Source: Verticiella sediminum (GTDB taxonomy: Bacteria; Pseudomonadota; Gammaproteobacteria; Burkholderiales; Burkholderiaceae_B). Taken from it: a stretch of DNA of 64,000 bases. Position numbers and translations under genes: made by a program. The stretch covers positions 186,001 to 250,000 of the forward strand of contig NZ_VLTJ01000007.1 of NCBI RefSeq assembly GCF_007558815.1. The letters run 5' to 3'. This document shows, in pieces, positions 44,621-54,054 of this stretch (positions are counted from its first letter, which is position 1; every line of letters starts with the position of its first letter). Below the pieces are notes generated by a model, which saw nothing but the letters and a program-made list of their open reading frames with translations, had not been told where the DNA came from and did not search any database.

Positions 44621-45469
44621 ATGCGCCTGGAAGCCCTCACCTGCGCCATCGGCGCCGAGCTCTTCGATGTCAATCTCGCCGATGCGGCACGCGACGATGC
44701 GCTCTTCGCGCAGATCAAGGCGATGCTGCTCAGGTACAAAGTCCTGTTCCTGCGCAACCAGGACATCAGCCGCGCCGAGCACGTTGCCTTCGCGCGCCGC
44801 TTCGGCGAGCTGGAAGACCATCCCGTGGTCGGCGGCGACCCGGATCACCCCGGCCTGGTCTGCATCTACAAGTCGCCCGAGCACCCCAACGACCGCTACG
44901 AGAACTCCTGGCACTGCGACGCCACCTGGCGCGTAGCGCCGCCCATGGGCTGTGTGCTGCGCTGTGTCGAATGCCCGCCCGTGGGCGGCGACACCATGTG
45001 GGCCAACATGGCGCTGGCCTACGAACGGCTGCCCCAACATATCAAGGCGCTGATCGCGCCGCTGCGGGCGCGCCACAGCATCGAGGCCACCTTCGGCGCC
45101 GCCATGCCCATCGAGAAGCGGCTGGCCCTCAAGGCGCAGTACCCGGACGCCGAGCACCCCGTCGTGCGCACCCATCCCGAAACCGGCGAGAAGGTGCTGT
45201 TCGTCAACGGCTTCACCACGCACTTCACCAACTTTCACACCGCCGCCAACGTGCGCTTCGGCCAGGATTTCACCCAGGGCGCCTCCGGCCTGCTGCAGTA
45301 TCTGATCAGCCAGGCCGCCATTCCCGAGTACCAGGTGCGCTGGCGCTGGCAGCCCCATAGCGTGGCGATCTGGGACAACCGCGCGACCCAGCACTACGCG
45401 GTGATGGACTACCCGCCCTGCCACCGCAAGATGGAGCGTGCCGCGATCGTCGGCGCACCCACGTTCTGA
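44621..45469 (+). CDS. TauD/TfdA-family 2-oxoglutarate-dependent dioxygenase
   Basis: 282 residues. The iron ligands are His and Asp in SWHCDATW and the distal histidine in RATQHYAVMDY; the 2-oxoglutarate arginine region follows (CHRKMERAAIVG). Family members hydroxylate sulfonates, aryloxyacids or quaternary ammonium acids; substrate unknown here. GGAGACAAGC precedes the ATG. First gene downstream of the AraC repeats, followed by the BKACE gene 116 bases later. Confidence 0.88.
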   Translation: MRLEALTCAIGAELFDVNLADAARDDALFAQIKAMLLRYKVLFLRNQDISRAEHVAFARRFGELEDHPVVGGDPDHPGLVCIYKSPEHPNDRYENSWHCDATWRVAPPMGCVLRCVECPPVGGDTMWANMALAYERLPQHIKALIAPLRARHSIEATFGAAMPIEKRLALKAQYPDAEHPVVRTHPETGEKVLFVNGFTTHFTNFHTAANVRFGQDFTQGASGLLQYLISQAAIPEYQVRWRWQPHSVAIWDNRATQHYAVMDYPPCHRKMERAAIVGAPTF

Positions 45470-45585
45470 GCCGCCAACCGCACCCCCCCACCGCGGACCG
45501 GCTCGACGGCGCTCGCAGCGCCGGCGCACGGACCGCACTTCCAGGATGACGAGCCACGCTCGATGACCTCGCAACGGAGACACGC

Positions 45586-46644
45586 ATGAACTTTCTCGAC
45601 GGCCACCTTTTCCCCGAGAACCAGCAGCCGCTGATCATCACCGCCGCGCCCTACGCGCCCTCGTGGCTGCCCTCGGACTTTCCTGGCGAGATCGCCGTGA
45701 CCATGGAAGAGCAGATCCAGAAGGCGGTGGACTGCTACAACGCCGGCGCCACGGTGCTGCACCTGCATGTGCGCGAACTGGACGGCAAGGGCAGCAAGCG
45801 ACTCTCGAAGTTCAACGAACTGATCGCCGGCGTGCGCGAGCGCGTGCCGGAGATGATCATCCAGGTCGGTGGCTCGATCAGCTTCGCGCCCGAGACCGAC
45901 GGTGCCGCGGCCAAGTGGCTCTCCGACGACACGCGCCACATGCTGGCCGAGCTCGATCCCAAGCCGGACCAGGTGACGGTGACCATCAACACCTCGCAGA
46001 TGAACATCCTGGAGCAGTTCGACGCCAGGGACATCGCAGGCACCTCGATGGAGGAACCGGCGGTCTTCAATGCCTACAAGGAAATGACCGTGCCGGCGCA
46101 GCCGGGCTGGGCCGAGGAGCACATCCGCCGCCTGAGCGCCGCGGGCATCCAGAGCGCCTTCCAATGCTACAACCTGAACAGCTTCGAATCGGTCGAGCGG
46201 CTGATGCGCCGCGGCATCTACAAGGGCCCGCTGGTCATGAACTGGGTGGCCATCGGCGGAGGCATGGACACGCCCAGCGTCTACAGCCTGGCCAACTTCG
46301 TGCGCGCCGTGCCCGACGGCGCGGTGCTGACGGTGGAGAGCTCGGTGCTCAACGTGCTGCCGGTCAACATGATGGGCATCGCCATGGGGCTGCACGTGCG
46401 CTGCGGCACCGAGGACAACCTGTGGAACCAGGACCGCAGCGCCAAGATCGGGACGGCGGCGCAGATCGAGCAATTGGTGCGCATCGCCCGGGAATTCGGC
46501 CGCCCCATCGCCACGGCCCGGCAGGCGCGCGAGATCAGCCGGATCGGGGTGTTCTACGACACCGTGGAGGAGACGCTGGCGGCCAACGGCTTCGCGCCCA
46601 ACCGCGACGGGTGCCAGCAGGGATTCCTGCGCAAGGTGGCCTGA
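45586..46644 (+). CDS. Beta-keto acid cleavage enzyme (BKACE, DUF849)
   Basis: 352 residues. The family uses zinc to condense a beta-keto acid with acetyl-CoA, giving acetoacetate and a new CoA ester (for example 3-keto-5-aminohexanoate or dehydrocarnitine cleavage). The N-terminal PLIITAAP, the zinc pair HLH in VLHLHVRE (59-61), and VESSVL with a conserved Glu near residue 250 fit the fold. It is somewhat longer than typical members (about 310). ACGGAGACACGC precedes the ATG. Context with a dioxygenase, a ligase and a binding protein suggests catabolism of an imported acid. Confidence 0.88.
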   Translation: MNFLDGHLFPENQQPLIITAAPYAPSWLPSDFPGEIAVTMEEQIQKAVDCYNAGATVLHLHVRELDGKGSKRLSKFNELIAGVRERVPEMIIQVGGSISFAPETDGAAAKWLSDDTRHMLAELDPKPDQVTVTINTSQMNILEQFDARDIAGTSMEEPAVFNAYKEMTVPAQPGWAEEHIRRLSAAGIQSAFQCYNLNSFESVERLMRRGIYKGPLVMNWVAIGGGMDTPSVYSLANFVRAVPDGAVLTVESSVLNVLPVNMMGIAMGLHVRCGTEDNLWNQDRSAKIGTAAQIEQLVRIAREFGRPIATARQAREISRIGVFYDTVEETLAANGFAPNRDGCQQGFLRKVA

Positions 46645-46680
46645 AGGCCGCGTGCGGCTGCGCCATCGCAGCGTCACCGT

Positions 46681-46724
46681 GCCGGGCCGCGCAAGGCCGG
46701 CGCTGCCGCCTCGCGCGGCCCGGC
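46681..46724. terminator. Long perfect hairpin between BKACE and Bug genes
   Basis: GCCGGGCCGCGC (46681-46692) pairs fully with GCGCGGCCCGGC (46713-46724), a 12-bp stem with a 20-base loop, in the 172-base gap inside the putative operon. No T-run; it may attenuate or stabilise the transcript. Confidence 0.45.
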
Positions 46725-46816
46725 GCCGACAGGCAAAGCCCGCCCCCGCGTCCAGGCACGGCGCCTTCGTCTGAACGAACACCCGATCCCAGCATCCACC
46801 TCCAGGTCATCCCGCC

Positions 46817-47791
46817 ATGAAACGCCTGTCCTGTCTTGCCACCCTCTCGATGGCGCTCGCCGCCCTCGCGCCTGCACCGGCCGCCCTCGCATTCGGCGAC
46901 AAACCCGTGAAGCTCGTCGTGCCCGCACCCGCGGGCGGGACCATGGATATCTTTGCGCGCATCGTCAGCGACCAACTGTCCCACGAAATCAAGCAGCCCG
47001 TCATCGTCGAGAACAGGCCCGGCGCGGGCGGTGCGATCGCCGTCAAGCACCTGTTGTCGCAGCCCGCCGACGGCAATACCCTGCTGATCACGGTCACGAA
47101 CATCCTGACCGAAGTTCCGCACGTGCTCGACGGCGGATTCGACGCGATGACCGACGTCAAGCCGGTGGCGCAGATGGCGCGCTCGGTCATGCTCTTCATC
47201 GCCTCGCCGCAATTCGAGGCCGACGATGCCCGGGGCGCCATCGACTACGTGAAGGCGCATCCCGGCTCGGTCTCCTTCGCCTCGTACAGCCAGGGCACGG
47301 CATCGCATTATGCCGGCGCCATCCTCAACCAGAAGGCGAGTCTGGACATGCAGCACGTACCGTTCGCAGGCTCGGCGCCCGCATTGACGCAGGTCATGGG
47401 CAACCAGATCCCGCTGATGTTCGACGGTTCCGTGACCTCCAAGCCCCTGATCGCGAGCGGCAGGGTCAAGCTGCTGGGCGTCGCCTACCGGGACCGCCTG
47501 CCGGAGTATCCCGAAGTGCCGACGATGGCCGAACTGGGCTACCCGGAGATCGATTTCAGCAACTGGGCGGGCGTCTTCGCGTCGGGCACAACGCCGCCCG
47601 AACTGATGCAGAAAATGCACGCTACGTTCGCCAAGCTCAACGCTTCGCCCATCATGAGCGAACGCTACGCGAGCACGGGCTTCGAGATCGTGCGGGCCCA
47701 GCGCACGCAGGAACAGCTCGCAGGCGACCTGCGCGCCGAGTTCGAGCGCAATGCGGGCATCGTGAAGAATTTCGGCATCCAACTGAACTGA
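46817..47791 (+). CDS. Tripartite tricarboxylate transporter substrate-binding protein (Bug family)
   Basis: 324 residues with a signal peptide (hydrophobic stretch ending PAALAFG) and the Bug pattern: VKLVVPAPAGGTMDIFARIV, VENRPGAGGAIAVKHLL, and GVFASGTTPPELMQKMH. Such periplasmic proteins bind carboxylates; membrane subunits TctA/TctB are not in the window, which is common for orphan Bug proteins in this bacterial group. It lies between the BKACE and quinone oxidoreductase genes, so probably captures the pathway substrate. Confidence 0.93.
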   Translation: MKRLSCLATLSMALAALAPAPAALAFGDKPVKLVVPAPAGGTMDIFARIVSDQLSHEIKQPVIVENRPGAGGAIAVKHLLSQPADGNTLLITVTNILTEVPHVLDGGFDAMTDVKPVAQMARSVMLFIASPQFEADDARGAIDYVKAHPGSVSFASYSQGTASHYAGAILNQKASLDMQHVPFAGSAPALTQVMGNQIPLMFDGSVTSKPLIASGRVKLLGVAYRDRLPEYPEVPTMAELGYPEIDFSNWAGVFASGTTPPELMQKMHATFAKLNASPIMSERYASTGFEIVRAQRTQEQLAGDLRAEFERNAGIVKNFGIQLN

Positions 47792-47827
47792 CCTGCCCGC
47801 CCCCCCAGAAAACGCAAGGAGATTCCC

Positions 47828-48799
47828 ATGGTCAAGGCGATCCGATTCCACGAAACCGGCGGCCCTGAAGTCCTGAAACTCGAAGACGTGGCCGTCGGAG
47901 AACCCGGCGCCGGACAGGTGCGCGTGCGACACAGCTACATCGCGGTCAATTTCATCGACGTCTACTTTCGCACCGGCCGCTATCCCCTGGCGCTGCCCAA
48001 CGGCCTGGGCTCGGATGCGGTCGGCGTGGTCGAAGCCGTGGGCCCGGGCGTGACCGAGGTCGAGGTCGGCCAGCGCGTGGGCTACCTGATCGGCCCTCAA
48101 GGTGCGTACGCCCAGGCGCGCACGATGCCGGCCGACGTCCTGATCCCGCTGCCGGACGGCATCGCCGAGCGCACCGCCGCCACGTTGATGATGAAGGGCA
48201 TGACGGCGCAATACCTTTTTCGCCAGGTCTATCCGCTCCATGGCGGAGAAACCATCCTCTATCACGCCGCCGCCGGGGGGGTGGGACTGATCGCCTGCCA
48301 GTGGGCGCGCGCCATGGGTGTAACCATGATCGGCACCGTCAGTACCGACGAAAAGGCAGAGATCGCCAGGGCCCACGGCTGCGCGCACACGATCGTCACC
48401 GCGCGCGAGAACATCGTCGAGCGCGTCAGGGAAATCACGAACGGCAAGGGCGTGCCCGTGGTCTACGACTCGGTGGGGCGGGACACGCTGATGGACTCGC
48501 TGGACTGCCTGCAGCCGCGCGGCGCGCTGGTGAGCAACGGCACCTCCTCGGGATCGGTCGTCGTGGACTCGCAGCTACTGGCTGCCAAGGGGTCGATCTG
48601 GATGACGCGGCCCGCGATGATGCACTACATCCAGCCGCGCGCGCACATGCTGGAGATGGCCCGGGAGCTGTTCGAGCACGTGCTGGCCGGACGCATCGTC
48701 AGCGAACCCCAGCAGAGCTTTGCGCTGGCCGACGCCGCCGAGGCGCATCGCGCCCTGGAAGGCCGCCGCACCACCGGCTCGACCGTACTCGTACCCTGA
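47828..48799 (+). CDS. Zinc-independent quinone oxidoreductase (MDR superfamily)
   Basis: 323 residues of the Qor-type medium-chain reductase: MVKAIRFHETGGPEVLKLEDV at the start, YRTGRYPLALPNGLGSDAVGVVEAVG-like core, and the NADPH loop ILYHAAAGGVGLIACQWARAMG. It lacks the cysteine zinc ligands of alcohol dehydrogenases. It reduces quinones or enones with NADPH. CAAGGAGATTCCC precedes the ATG; it is 36 bases after the Bug gene. It may serve the pathway or be general. Confidence 0.9.
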   Translation: MVKAIRFHETGGPEVLKLEDVAVGEPGAGQVRVRHSYIAVNFIDVYFRTGRYPLALPNGLGSDAVGVVEAVGPGVTEVEVGQRVGYLIGPQGAYAQARTMPADVLIPLPDGIAERTAATLMMKGMTAQYLFRQVYPLHGGETILYHAAAGGVGLIACQWARAMGVTMIGTVSTDEKAEIARAHGCAHTIVTARENIVERVREITNGKGVPVVYDSVGRDTLMDSLDCLQPRGALVSNGTSSGSVVVDSQLLAAKGSIWMTRPAMMHYIQPRAHMLEMARELFEHVLAGRIVSEPQQSFALADAAEAHRALEGRRTTGSTVLVP

Positions 48800-48825
48800 T
48801 CCCAGGCGGGTCACGCGCTGGCAGC

Positions 48826-48863
48826 GCCTGCCCGCCCGGGCGCCAAGCGGGCCCGGGGCAGGC
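48826..48863. terminator. Hairpin between convergent qor-like gene and fur
   Basis: GCCTGCCC (48826-48833) pairs with GGGCAGGC (48856-48863) across a GC-rich loop with alternative internal pairing. It lies 26 bases after the reductase stop and 11 bases past the fur stop. No T-run. Confidence 0.4.
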
Positions 48864-48874
48864 ACGACCGGACC

Positions 48875-49312
48875 TCAGCCCACGTGGCCGCCCTTGCCGC
48901 GCGCAGCGCATTGCGGGCAGATGCCGTACAGTGCCATGGCGTGTCCGGTCAACACGAAGTTGTGCTCCTTGGCCACCAGGTGCTGGCGGCGCTCGATCTC
49001 TGCGTCGTAGAACTCCTCGACGCGTCCGCAATTCGTGCAGACGAGGTGGTCGTGGTGATCGCCCTCGTTCAGCTCGAACACGGCCTTGCCGCTGTCGAAC
49101 TGGCTGCGCGAGAGCAGACCGGCCTGCTCGAACTGGGTGAGCACGCGATACACCGTGGCCAGGCCGATCTCGACGTTCTCGGCCATGAGGGCCCGATAGA
49201 CGTCTTCGGCGCTCATGTGGCGCTCGGTACCGCTGCGGAAGATATCGAGGATCTTCAGCCGCGGATACGTGGCCTTCAGGCCCATGCTCTTGAGTTCGTT
49301 CTGGTCGGACAT
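48875..49312 (-). CDS. fur: Ferric uptake regulator Fur
   Basis: 145 residues. Winged helix ([45 protein letters not shown]), the metal site HHDHLVC, and two Cys pairs (CTNC and CPQC) that bind structural zinc. It represses iron uptake genes with ferrous iron. Divergent from bamE with a 76-base gap, the usual betaproteobacterial arrangement. Confidence 0.98.
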   Translation of the reverse strand: MSDQNELKSMGLKATYPRLKILDIFRSGTERHMSAEDVYRALMAENVEIGLATVYRVLTQFEQAGLLSRSQFDSGKAVFELNEGDHHDHLVCTNCGRVEEFYDAEIERRQHLVAKEHNFVLTGHAMALYGICPQCAARGKGGHVG

Positions 49313-49342
49313 GGCAAATTCCCTGCTTGCGGCTTCAGCCGT

Positions 49343-49348
49343 TATGAT
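49343..49348 (+). promoter_or_regulatory. Probable -10 of bamE
   Basis: TATGAT, preceded by G-T, in the fur-bamE gap; -35 candidate TTCCCT at 49319-49324 with an 18-base spacer. Predicted transcript start about 34 bases before the bamE GTG. Confidence 0.4.
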
Positions 49349-49388
49349 ACCGTTTTTGCCGGACTACCCCGAGACAGGCTCCCATATC

Positions 49389-50024
49389 GTGTCATCTTCG
49401 AGCTTCATTGGCGGGCGCCGCGCAGCGCGCCTGGCTTGCGTCGCGCTGGCCGCGGCCACCCTTGCCGCCTGCGGCGCCGTCGACCGTACTGGCCGCGCGT
49501 TCTGGCAGCCCTACCGCCCCAACATCCAGCAGGGCAACTGGGTCACGTCCCAGCAGATCGCCCAGCTACGGCCCGGCATGACGCGCGAGCAGGTGCGCTA
49601 CGTGCTCGGCACGCCGACCCTGACGCCGCTGTTCCACGCCGACCGCTGGGAATATCCCTACTTCCTGAAGCCGGGCTACGGCCAGGTGCAGGAGCGCCAC
49701 TTCACGGTGTACTTCGACGGCGACATCCTCGCGCGCTGGGACGGCGATCCCCAGCCCAACCTGCAGCCGTTCCAGCAACCGCGCGAAGGCGAGCAGGCCT
49801 TCAGCCCGCTGCCCGAGCCGGGCGCCGTGGTCGGCAGCATCGACGGGCTGGGCGCCGGCGCCGTCGTGCCGCCGCCGGCCGAACGCGAGGACACCGAAAC
49901 CCAGCAGGCCGAGCAGCCCCAAGCCGTGCGCAACCCCATGCTTCAACTGCAGAAGGCCCCCGTCGCCAGCCCCTCCTCCGTGCCGAGCGCGGGCGGATCG
50001 GGCGGCACGGTGCCGCTGCGCTGA
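49389..50024 (+). CDS. bamE: Outer membrane protein assembly factor BamE (OmlA/SmpA lipoprotein)
   Basis: 211 residues from the GTG at 49389, chosen because it yields a compact lipoprotein signal with lipobox LAAC; upstream ATGs give an over-long lead. The BamE core is seen as [31 protein letters not shown], then PYFLKPG and a strand ending [17 protein letters not shown]. It is part of the BAM complex folding outer-membrane proteins. The C-terminal 90 residues are a Pro/Gln-rich extension, absent from short enteric BamE. Confidence 0.92.
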   Translation: MSSSSFIGGRRAARLACVALAAATLAACGAVDRTGRAFWQPYRPNIQQGNWVTSQQIAQLRPGMTREQVRYVLGTPTLTPLFHADRWEYPYFLKPGYGQVQERHFTVYFDGDILARWDGDPQPNLQPFQQPREGEQAFSPLPEPGAVVGSIDGLGAGAVVPPPAEREDTETQQAEQPQAVRNPMLQLQKAPVASPSSVPSAGGSGGTVPLR

Positions 50025-50044
50025 GCCCTCACCCTGTTCCGCAC

Positions 50045-50851
50045 ATGAGCAACACCATCCGCGTCGCCGTCGCCGGCGCCAGCGGCCGCATGGGCCGCGA
50101 ACTCATCGACGCCGTTCTGCAGGCGCCCGACCTGTCCCTTGCCGTGGCCCTGGACCGCGCCGGCAGCCCCGGCCTGGGGCAGGACGCCGGGGCTTTCCTG
50201 GGCCAGCACACCGGCGTCGTCATCACCGACGACCCGGCTGCGCTCGCCGACGCCGATTGCCTGATCGATTTCACCCGACCCGAAGGCACGCTGGCGCATC
50301 TGGCGGCCTGCGTCGAGCACGCCACCAACGTCGTCATCGGCACCACGGGCTTCGACGATGCCGGCAAGGCGGCCATCGCCCAGGCCGCGCAGCGCATCGG
50401 CGTGGTCTTCGCGCCCAACATGAGCGTCGGCGTGAACACCACGCTCAAGCTGCTCGAGCTTGCCGCGCGCATGCTGCCCGACTACGACGTCGAAGTATTC
50501 GAGGCGCATCACAGGAAGAAGGTCGACGCCCCCTCGGGCACGGCGCTGAAGATGGGCGAGGTCGTCGCCCAGGCCCGGGGCAAGTCGCTGGACGACGTCG
50601 CCGACTGGGCGCGCCACGGCCACACCGGCGAACGCGAGCCCGGACGCATCGGTTTCTCGGTGGTGCGCGGCGGCGACATCGTGGGCGATCACACCGTCTT
50701 CTTCTGCGGCACCGGCGAGCGCATCGAGATCACCCACCGCTCGAGCAGCCGCGCCAACTACGCGCAGGGCAGCCTGCGCGCCGTGCGGTACCTGGCCGGC
50801 CATGCGCCGGGCCTGTTCGACATGCAGCAGGTGCTGGGCCTGGACGGCTGA
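50045..50851 (+). CDS. dapB: 4-hydroxy-tetrahydrodipicolinate reductase
   Basis: 268 residues. It reduces hydroxy-tetrahydrodipicolinate in lysine/diaminopimelate synthesis. The nucleotide motif [13 protein letters not shown] is at the N terminus; [24 protein letters not shown] is the catalytic region. [10 protein letters not shown] and [22 protein letters not shown] are family marks. It begins 20 bases after bamE. Confidence 0.98.
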   Translation: MSNTIRVAVAGASGRMGRELIDAVLQAPDLSLAVALDRAGSPGLGQDAGAFLGQHTGVVITDDPAALADADCLIDFTRPEGTLAHLAACVEHATNVVIGTTGFDDAGKAAIAQAAQRIGVVFAPNMSVGVNTTLKLLELAARMLPDYDVEVFEAHHRKKVDAPSGTALKMGEVVAQARGKSLDDVADWARHGHTGEREPGRIGFSVVRGGDIVGDHTVFFCGTGERIEITHRSSSRANYAQGSLRAVRYLAGHAPGLFDMQQVLGLDG

Positions 50852-50903
50852 ACGCAGATCGCCGTTCGCGGGCTGTCGAGCGGCCCGCGAACATCGCGTC
50901 CGG

Positions 50904-51911
50904 TCAGCCGAACACGTCGTCGAGCGAGCGCGCTTCCAGTACCCGCATCAGCCACGCGAGCAGCACATCCGGCGCGGCGTCCCCGATGCGTGCACGCACA
51001 TCGGGCGGCAAGGCGCCGAAGCGCTGTTCGAGCTGGGCCGCCAACGCTTCCCGCACGCCGTCGGCCCGGCCCTGCTCGCGCCCCATGACCAGGCCTTTCT
51101 CCAGGCCCTTCTGAATCCCTACCCGCTCCACGCTGGTGACATAGGCCACGTCATATTCTCCTTCCAGGCGGGCGATGGCCTCGGTGTATGCCAGCCGCTC
51201 GAGCGGCGGCAGGGTGAGGACCCCGTCGATGAAAACGAAGAGGCGGTGCACATCGCTCTCGCCGTAGCCATGCTGATAGAGCAGGCGTGTCAGTTCGGTC
51301 TTGCGCCGCAATCGGGCCGCAGGCGCGCGCTCGGCGAGGCCGCTGGAGGCCAGATCGGCCAGCACGACGATCGCGAACGGATTGTGCGCCGCAAGCGACA
51401 GCAGTTCGGCCTGTCGGCCACGCCAGTCTGCCAAATGTACCACCGGGAAGGCAAACTCCAGATGGCCGAACCGTCCCTGCAAGGGCGCCAGCCGATAGGT
51501 CAGCATGGGCGGCCCAGCGGGCGAGCGGGTTGCAATGCCCAGATGGATGGCCTCGCGCCCCGGATGGCGATCACGCAGCCGATAGTGGTAGGTGTACATG
51601 CGCGAGAGAAACGCGTGATCCACCCTGCCCTGCACCTCGATGTGGATGAAAAGCTGGGCCGTCCCGCCGCCGCGCAGGTGCACGTCGACGAGCTTGTCGA
51701 CGTGGCGGCGCCCGCGTCTGCGCGCGCCCGCCAGGCGCTGCAGTTCCTTGTCACGGAATACGGGCGGCGTGGACCAGTCCACCTCGGCGTGAAGTTCTGG
51801 CCAGAATAGCGCCAGACAGGCGCCGACATAGGCATCGAGCGCGTCTTTCCAGCGGCCATCGTAGTCCGGCGTATCGCGGGCTTGCGGCGGCGTGACGACG
51901 GGAGTGCGCAT
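50904..51911 (-). CDS. Rpn/PD-(D/E)XK nuclease family transposase-like protein with DUF4351 C terminus
   Basis: 335 residues from the ATG at 51909-51911. The N-terminal two-thirds resembles the Rpn/YhgA-like PD-(D/E)XK family: ELQRLAGARRRGRRHVDKLVDVHLRGG, then FIHIEVQGRVDHAFLSRMYTYHYRL with a conserved E-x-Q core. The C-terminal 60 residues (DGVREALAAQLEQRFGALP to SLDDVFG) are DUF4351. Rpn proteins are recombination-promoting nucleases; mobility is inferred from family. A 3' fragment of a second copy lies at 28326-28496. It is convergent with dapB and 116 bases downstream of the TRAP permease gene on the same strand. Confidence 0.8.
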   Translation of the reverse strand: MRTPVVTPPQARDTPDYDGRWKDALDAYVGACLALFWPELHAEVDWSTPPVFRDKELQRLAGARRRGRRHVDKLVDVHLRGGGTAQLFIHIEVQGRVDHAFLSRMYTYHYRLRDRHPGREAIHLGIATRSPAGPPMLTYRLAPLQGRFGHLEFAFPVVHLADWRGRQAELLSLAAHNPFAIVVLADLASSGLAERAPAARLRRKTELTRLLYQHGYGESDVHRLFVFIDGVLTLPPLERLAYTEAIARLEGEYDVAYVTSVERVGIQKGLEKGLVMGREQGRADGVREALAAQLEQRFGALPPDVRARIGDAAPDVLLAWLMRVLEARSLDDVFG

Positions 51912-52027
51912 GCGCGGATCCGGAGTGCAAAGACGCCAGCCTATGCGCACGGCGGCGTCAGCGCGCGCGTGGTGCGGCGCTTCATGCGCACCGCCGCCGC
52001 GCCGCCACCATGGAACAACGCGCCCGC

Positions 52028-53335
52028 TCAGCGGCCGAACATGAGGCTCGGCAGCCACAGCGCCACCGCCGGCACGTGAATCAGCACCGCGGTCATCAGG
52101 ATCATCGCCGCCAGGAAAGGCAGCGTTCCCGCGAACACTTCGCGGATGCTGCCTTCCCCGCGGACCGCCTGGATCACGTAAAGCGTCATGCCGACCGGCG
52201 GGCTGAGCAGCGACATCTCGGTCATCAGGACGATGAAGACGCCGAACAGGATGGGGTCGATGCCTGCCGCGGCCACGATGGGGAACAGGATGGGCACGGT
52301 GCCGACCAGCATCGGCAGGGTCTCGAAGAAAATGCCGAGCAGGAAATAGAAAACGGCCAGGCACCACAGCAGCACGATGGGCGACACCTCCATGCCGCCG
52401 ACCACGCGCGACAAAGCCTGTGCCACGCCCAACTGGCTGAGCACGAAGTTCAGGTAGAACGCGACCGACAGGATCAGGATGCTCATCGCGGTCAGCCGCA
52501 TGGTCGCGCGAAAGGCGTCGTGCAGCAGGCCCACCGACAAGGTTCCGTAGAGCGCGCAGAAGACGACAGCCAGCATCACGCCGATCGCCGCGCTCTCGGT
52601 GACGGTGGCCCAACCCGTATAGATGGCCCCCATGACCACCACGAAGATGACCGTAGGCCCCGCAAGATAGCGGCTGCGGCGCAGTTTGTCCCGCAGGCTG
52701 AGCGGCTGGGGACGCGCACCCGTCAAGCCCGGCCGCGCGCGGGCGATGATGTAGATCGTCAGCAGGAACAAGAGCGCCATGAGCAGGCCGGGCACCATGC
52801 CGGCGGCATACAGCCGCCCCGCGGAGGTATTGGTCATGGCGCCATAGATCAGGAACGCGATGCCAGGCGGGATCAGGTTGCCCAGGCTTGCGCCGGCGGC
52901 TATCGAGCCCAGCACCAGTCGCGGGTCATAGCCCTGCTGCCGGAAGTTGGGCAAGGCCACGGTCGAGATGGTGGCGGCCGTCGCCACGGACGATCCGGAT
53001 ACGGCGGAGAACATGGCCGAGGCTGCGATATTGGAATGCAGCAGGCCGCCCGGCATACGTCCGAACCAGTCGCTCAACGAGCCATACATCTTGTCCGTCG
53101 AGCCTCCCCTTACCAGCAGCTCGCCCAGAAGGATGTACAGCGGAATCGACAGCAGAAGCGGATCCTCGGTCGCCGCCCAGATCTGGGTACCCACCGCGTG
53201 GACCGCCGCAGGGCCGATCCAGACGGCGGCCGCGACGACCGCCACGGCGAACATCGCGACTGCGATGTGCAGGCCGAGGAACATCAGCGTCAGCATGGCC
53301 GCGAAGATGACCGCCGACATGGCGATCGCGCTCAC
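52028..53335 (-). CDS. TRAP transporter large permease (DctM type)
   Basis: 435 residues, about twelve hydrophobic segments, starting MSAIAMSAVIFAAMLTLMFLG. DctM marks include IPLYILLGELLVRGG, SAMFSAVSGSSVATAATI and GVFIVLMTEMSLLSPPVGM. With the P and Q subunits it imports a carboxylate using a sodium or proton gradient. The GTG at 53335 has GGGAGGGT upstream; an in-frame ATG lies five codons later. Gap to the DctQ-like gene is 79 bases. Confidence 0.93.
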   Translation of the reverse strand: MSAIAMSAVIFAAMLTLMFLGLHIAVAMFAVAVVAAAVWIGPAAVHAVGTQIWAATEDPLLLSIPLYILLGELLVRGGSTDKMYGSLSDWFGRMPGGLLHSNIAASAMFSAVSGSSVATAATISTVALPNFRQQGYDPRLVLGSIAAGASLGNLIPPGIAFLIYGAMTNTSAGRLYAAGMVPGLLMALLFLLTIYIIARARPGLTGARPQPLSLRDKLRRSRYLAGPTVIFVVVMGAIYTGWATVTESAAIGVMLAVVFCALYGTLSVGLLHDAFRATMRLTAMSILILSVAFYLNFVLSQLGVAQALSRVVGGMEVSPIVLLWCLAVFYFLLGIFFETLPMLVGTVPILFPIVAAAGIDPILFGVFIVLMTEMSLLSPPVGMTLYVIQAVRGEGSIREVFAGTLPFLAAMILMTAVLIHVPAVALWLPSLMFGR

Positions 53336-53414
53336 CGGGCTACCCTCCCGTCGCTGCGCGACGTCCTTCCCGCGGCAGACGCGTCAGCGCCTGCAGGCAG
53401 CGGGGGGGTGGCGC

Positions 53415-54038
53415 TCACGACTGCACCTTCGGCGCGAGCGTTGCCGTAGCCGGTCGCGCCGCAGCCGGTTCGCGAACTTCGAGCCCCGCCTCGGCGCGGA
53501 TTTCCTCCTCCAGCGAGGGCGGGCCGAAGCGCTGGTTGACCGCGGCGGGCCCCTTGCTCACGGCGAGTACGATCGACTCGACGCACAGAACCAGCGCCGT
53601 CAGGAAGAACAGCACGAGCCCCGCCAGCCAGACGGCCTGCGGCACGTAGAGCGGCGCCTGCAGCGGCGACGTGGAGCGCGACTGGAACTCCAGGGACTCC
53701 TCGAGGACGCGCCAGCCGCCCTCGGCCAGGAGGCCGGCCAGGATCGCAAGCAGGACCATGGCAGTCACGTTCAGGACACAGCGCATCCGCACAGGCAGGC
53801 GATTCAGGACGAAGTCCACGCGCGTGTGGCTGCGGCTGAGCAAGGCGCCTGAATAGCCCACGGCAGCCACCACCGCCAGCGTGTAGCCGCCGACCTCGTC
53901 GATGCCCTGGATGCTGGTCTGCAGGAACTTGCGCGCCACGATCTCGATGCATACCACCGTGGCATACATGAGCAGCCACCAGCCGGCGGCCAGCGCTATC
54001 CGGTCCGTCACCCGCGCCATCAGGAATGTGAATCGCAT
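53415..54038 (-). CDS. TRAP transporter small permease (DctQ type)
   Basis: 207 residues with four membrane segments (about 12-32, 50-70, 88-108, 132-152) and the family pattern TVVCIEIVARKFLQTSIQGIDEVGGYTL. It pairs with the large permease. The C-terminal 50 residues are a charged, Ala/Pro-rich tail. The ATG at 54038 is 16 bases after the binding-protein gene. Confidence 0.9.
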   Translation of the reverse strand: MRFTFLMARVTDRIALAAGWWLLMYATVVCIEIVARKFLQTSIQGIDEVGGYTLAVVAAVGYSGALLSRSHTRVDFVLNRLPVRMRCVLNVTAMVLLAILAGLLAEGGWRVLEESLEFQSRSTSPLQAPLYVPQAVWLAGLVLFFLTALVLCVESIVLAVSKGPAAVNQRFGPPSLEEEIRAEAGLEVREPAAARPATATLAPKVQS

Positions 54039-54054
54039 GCTGCGCGCTCCGGCG

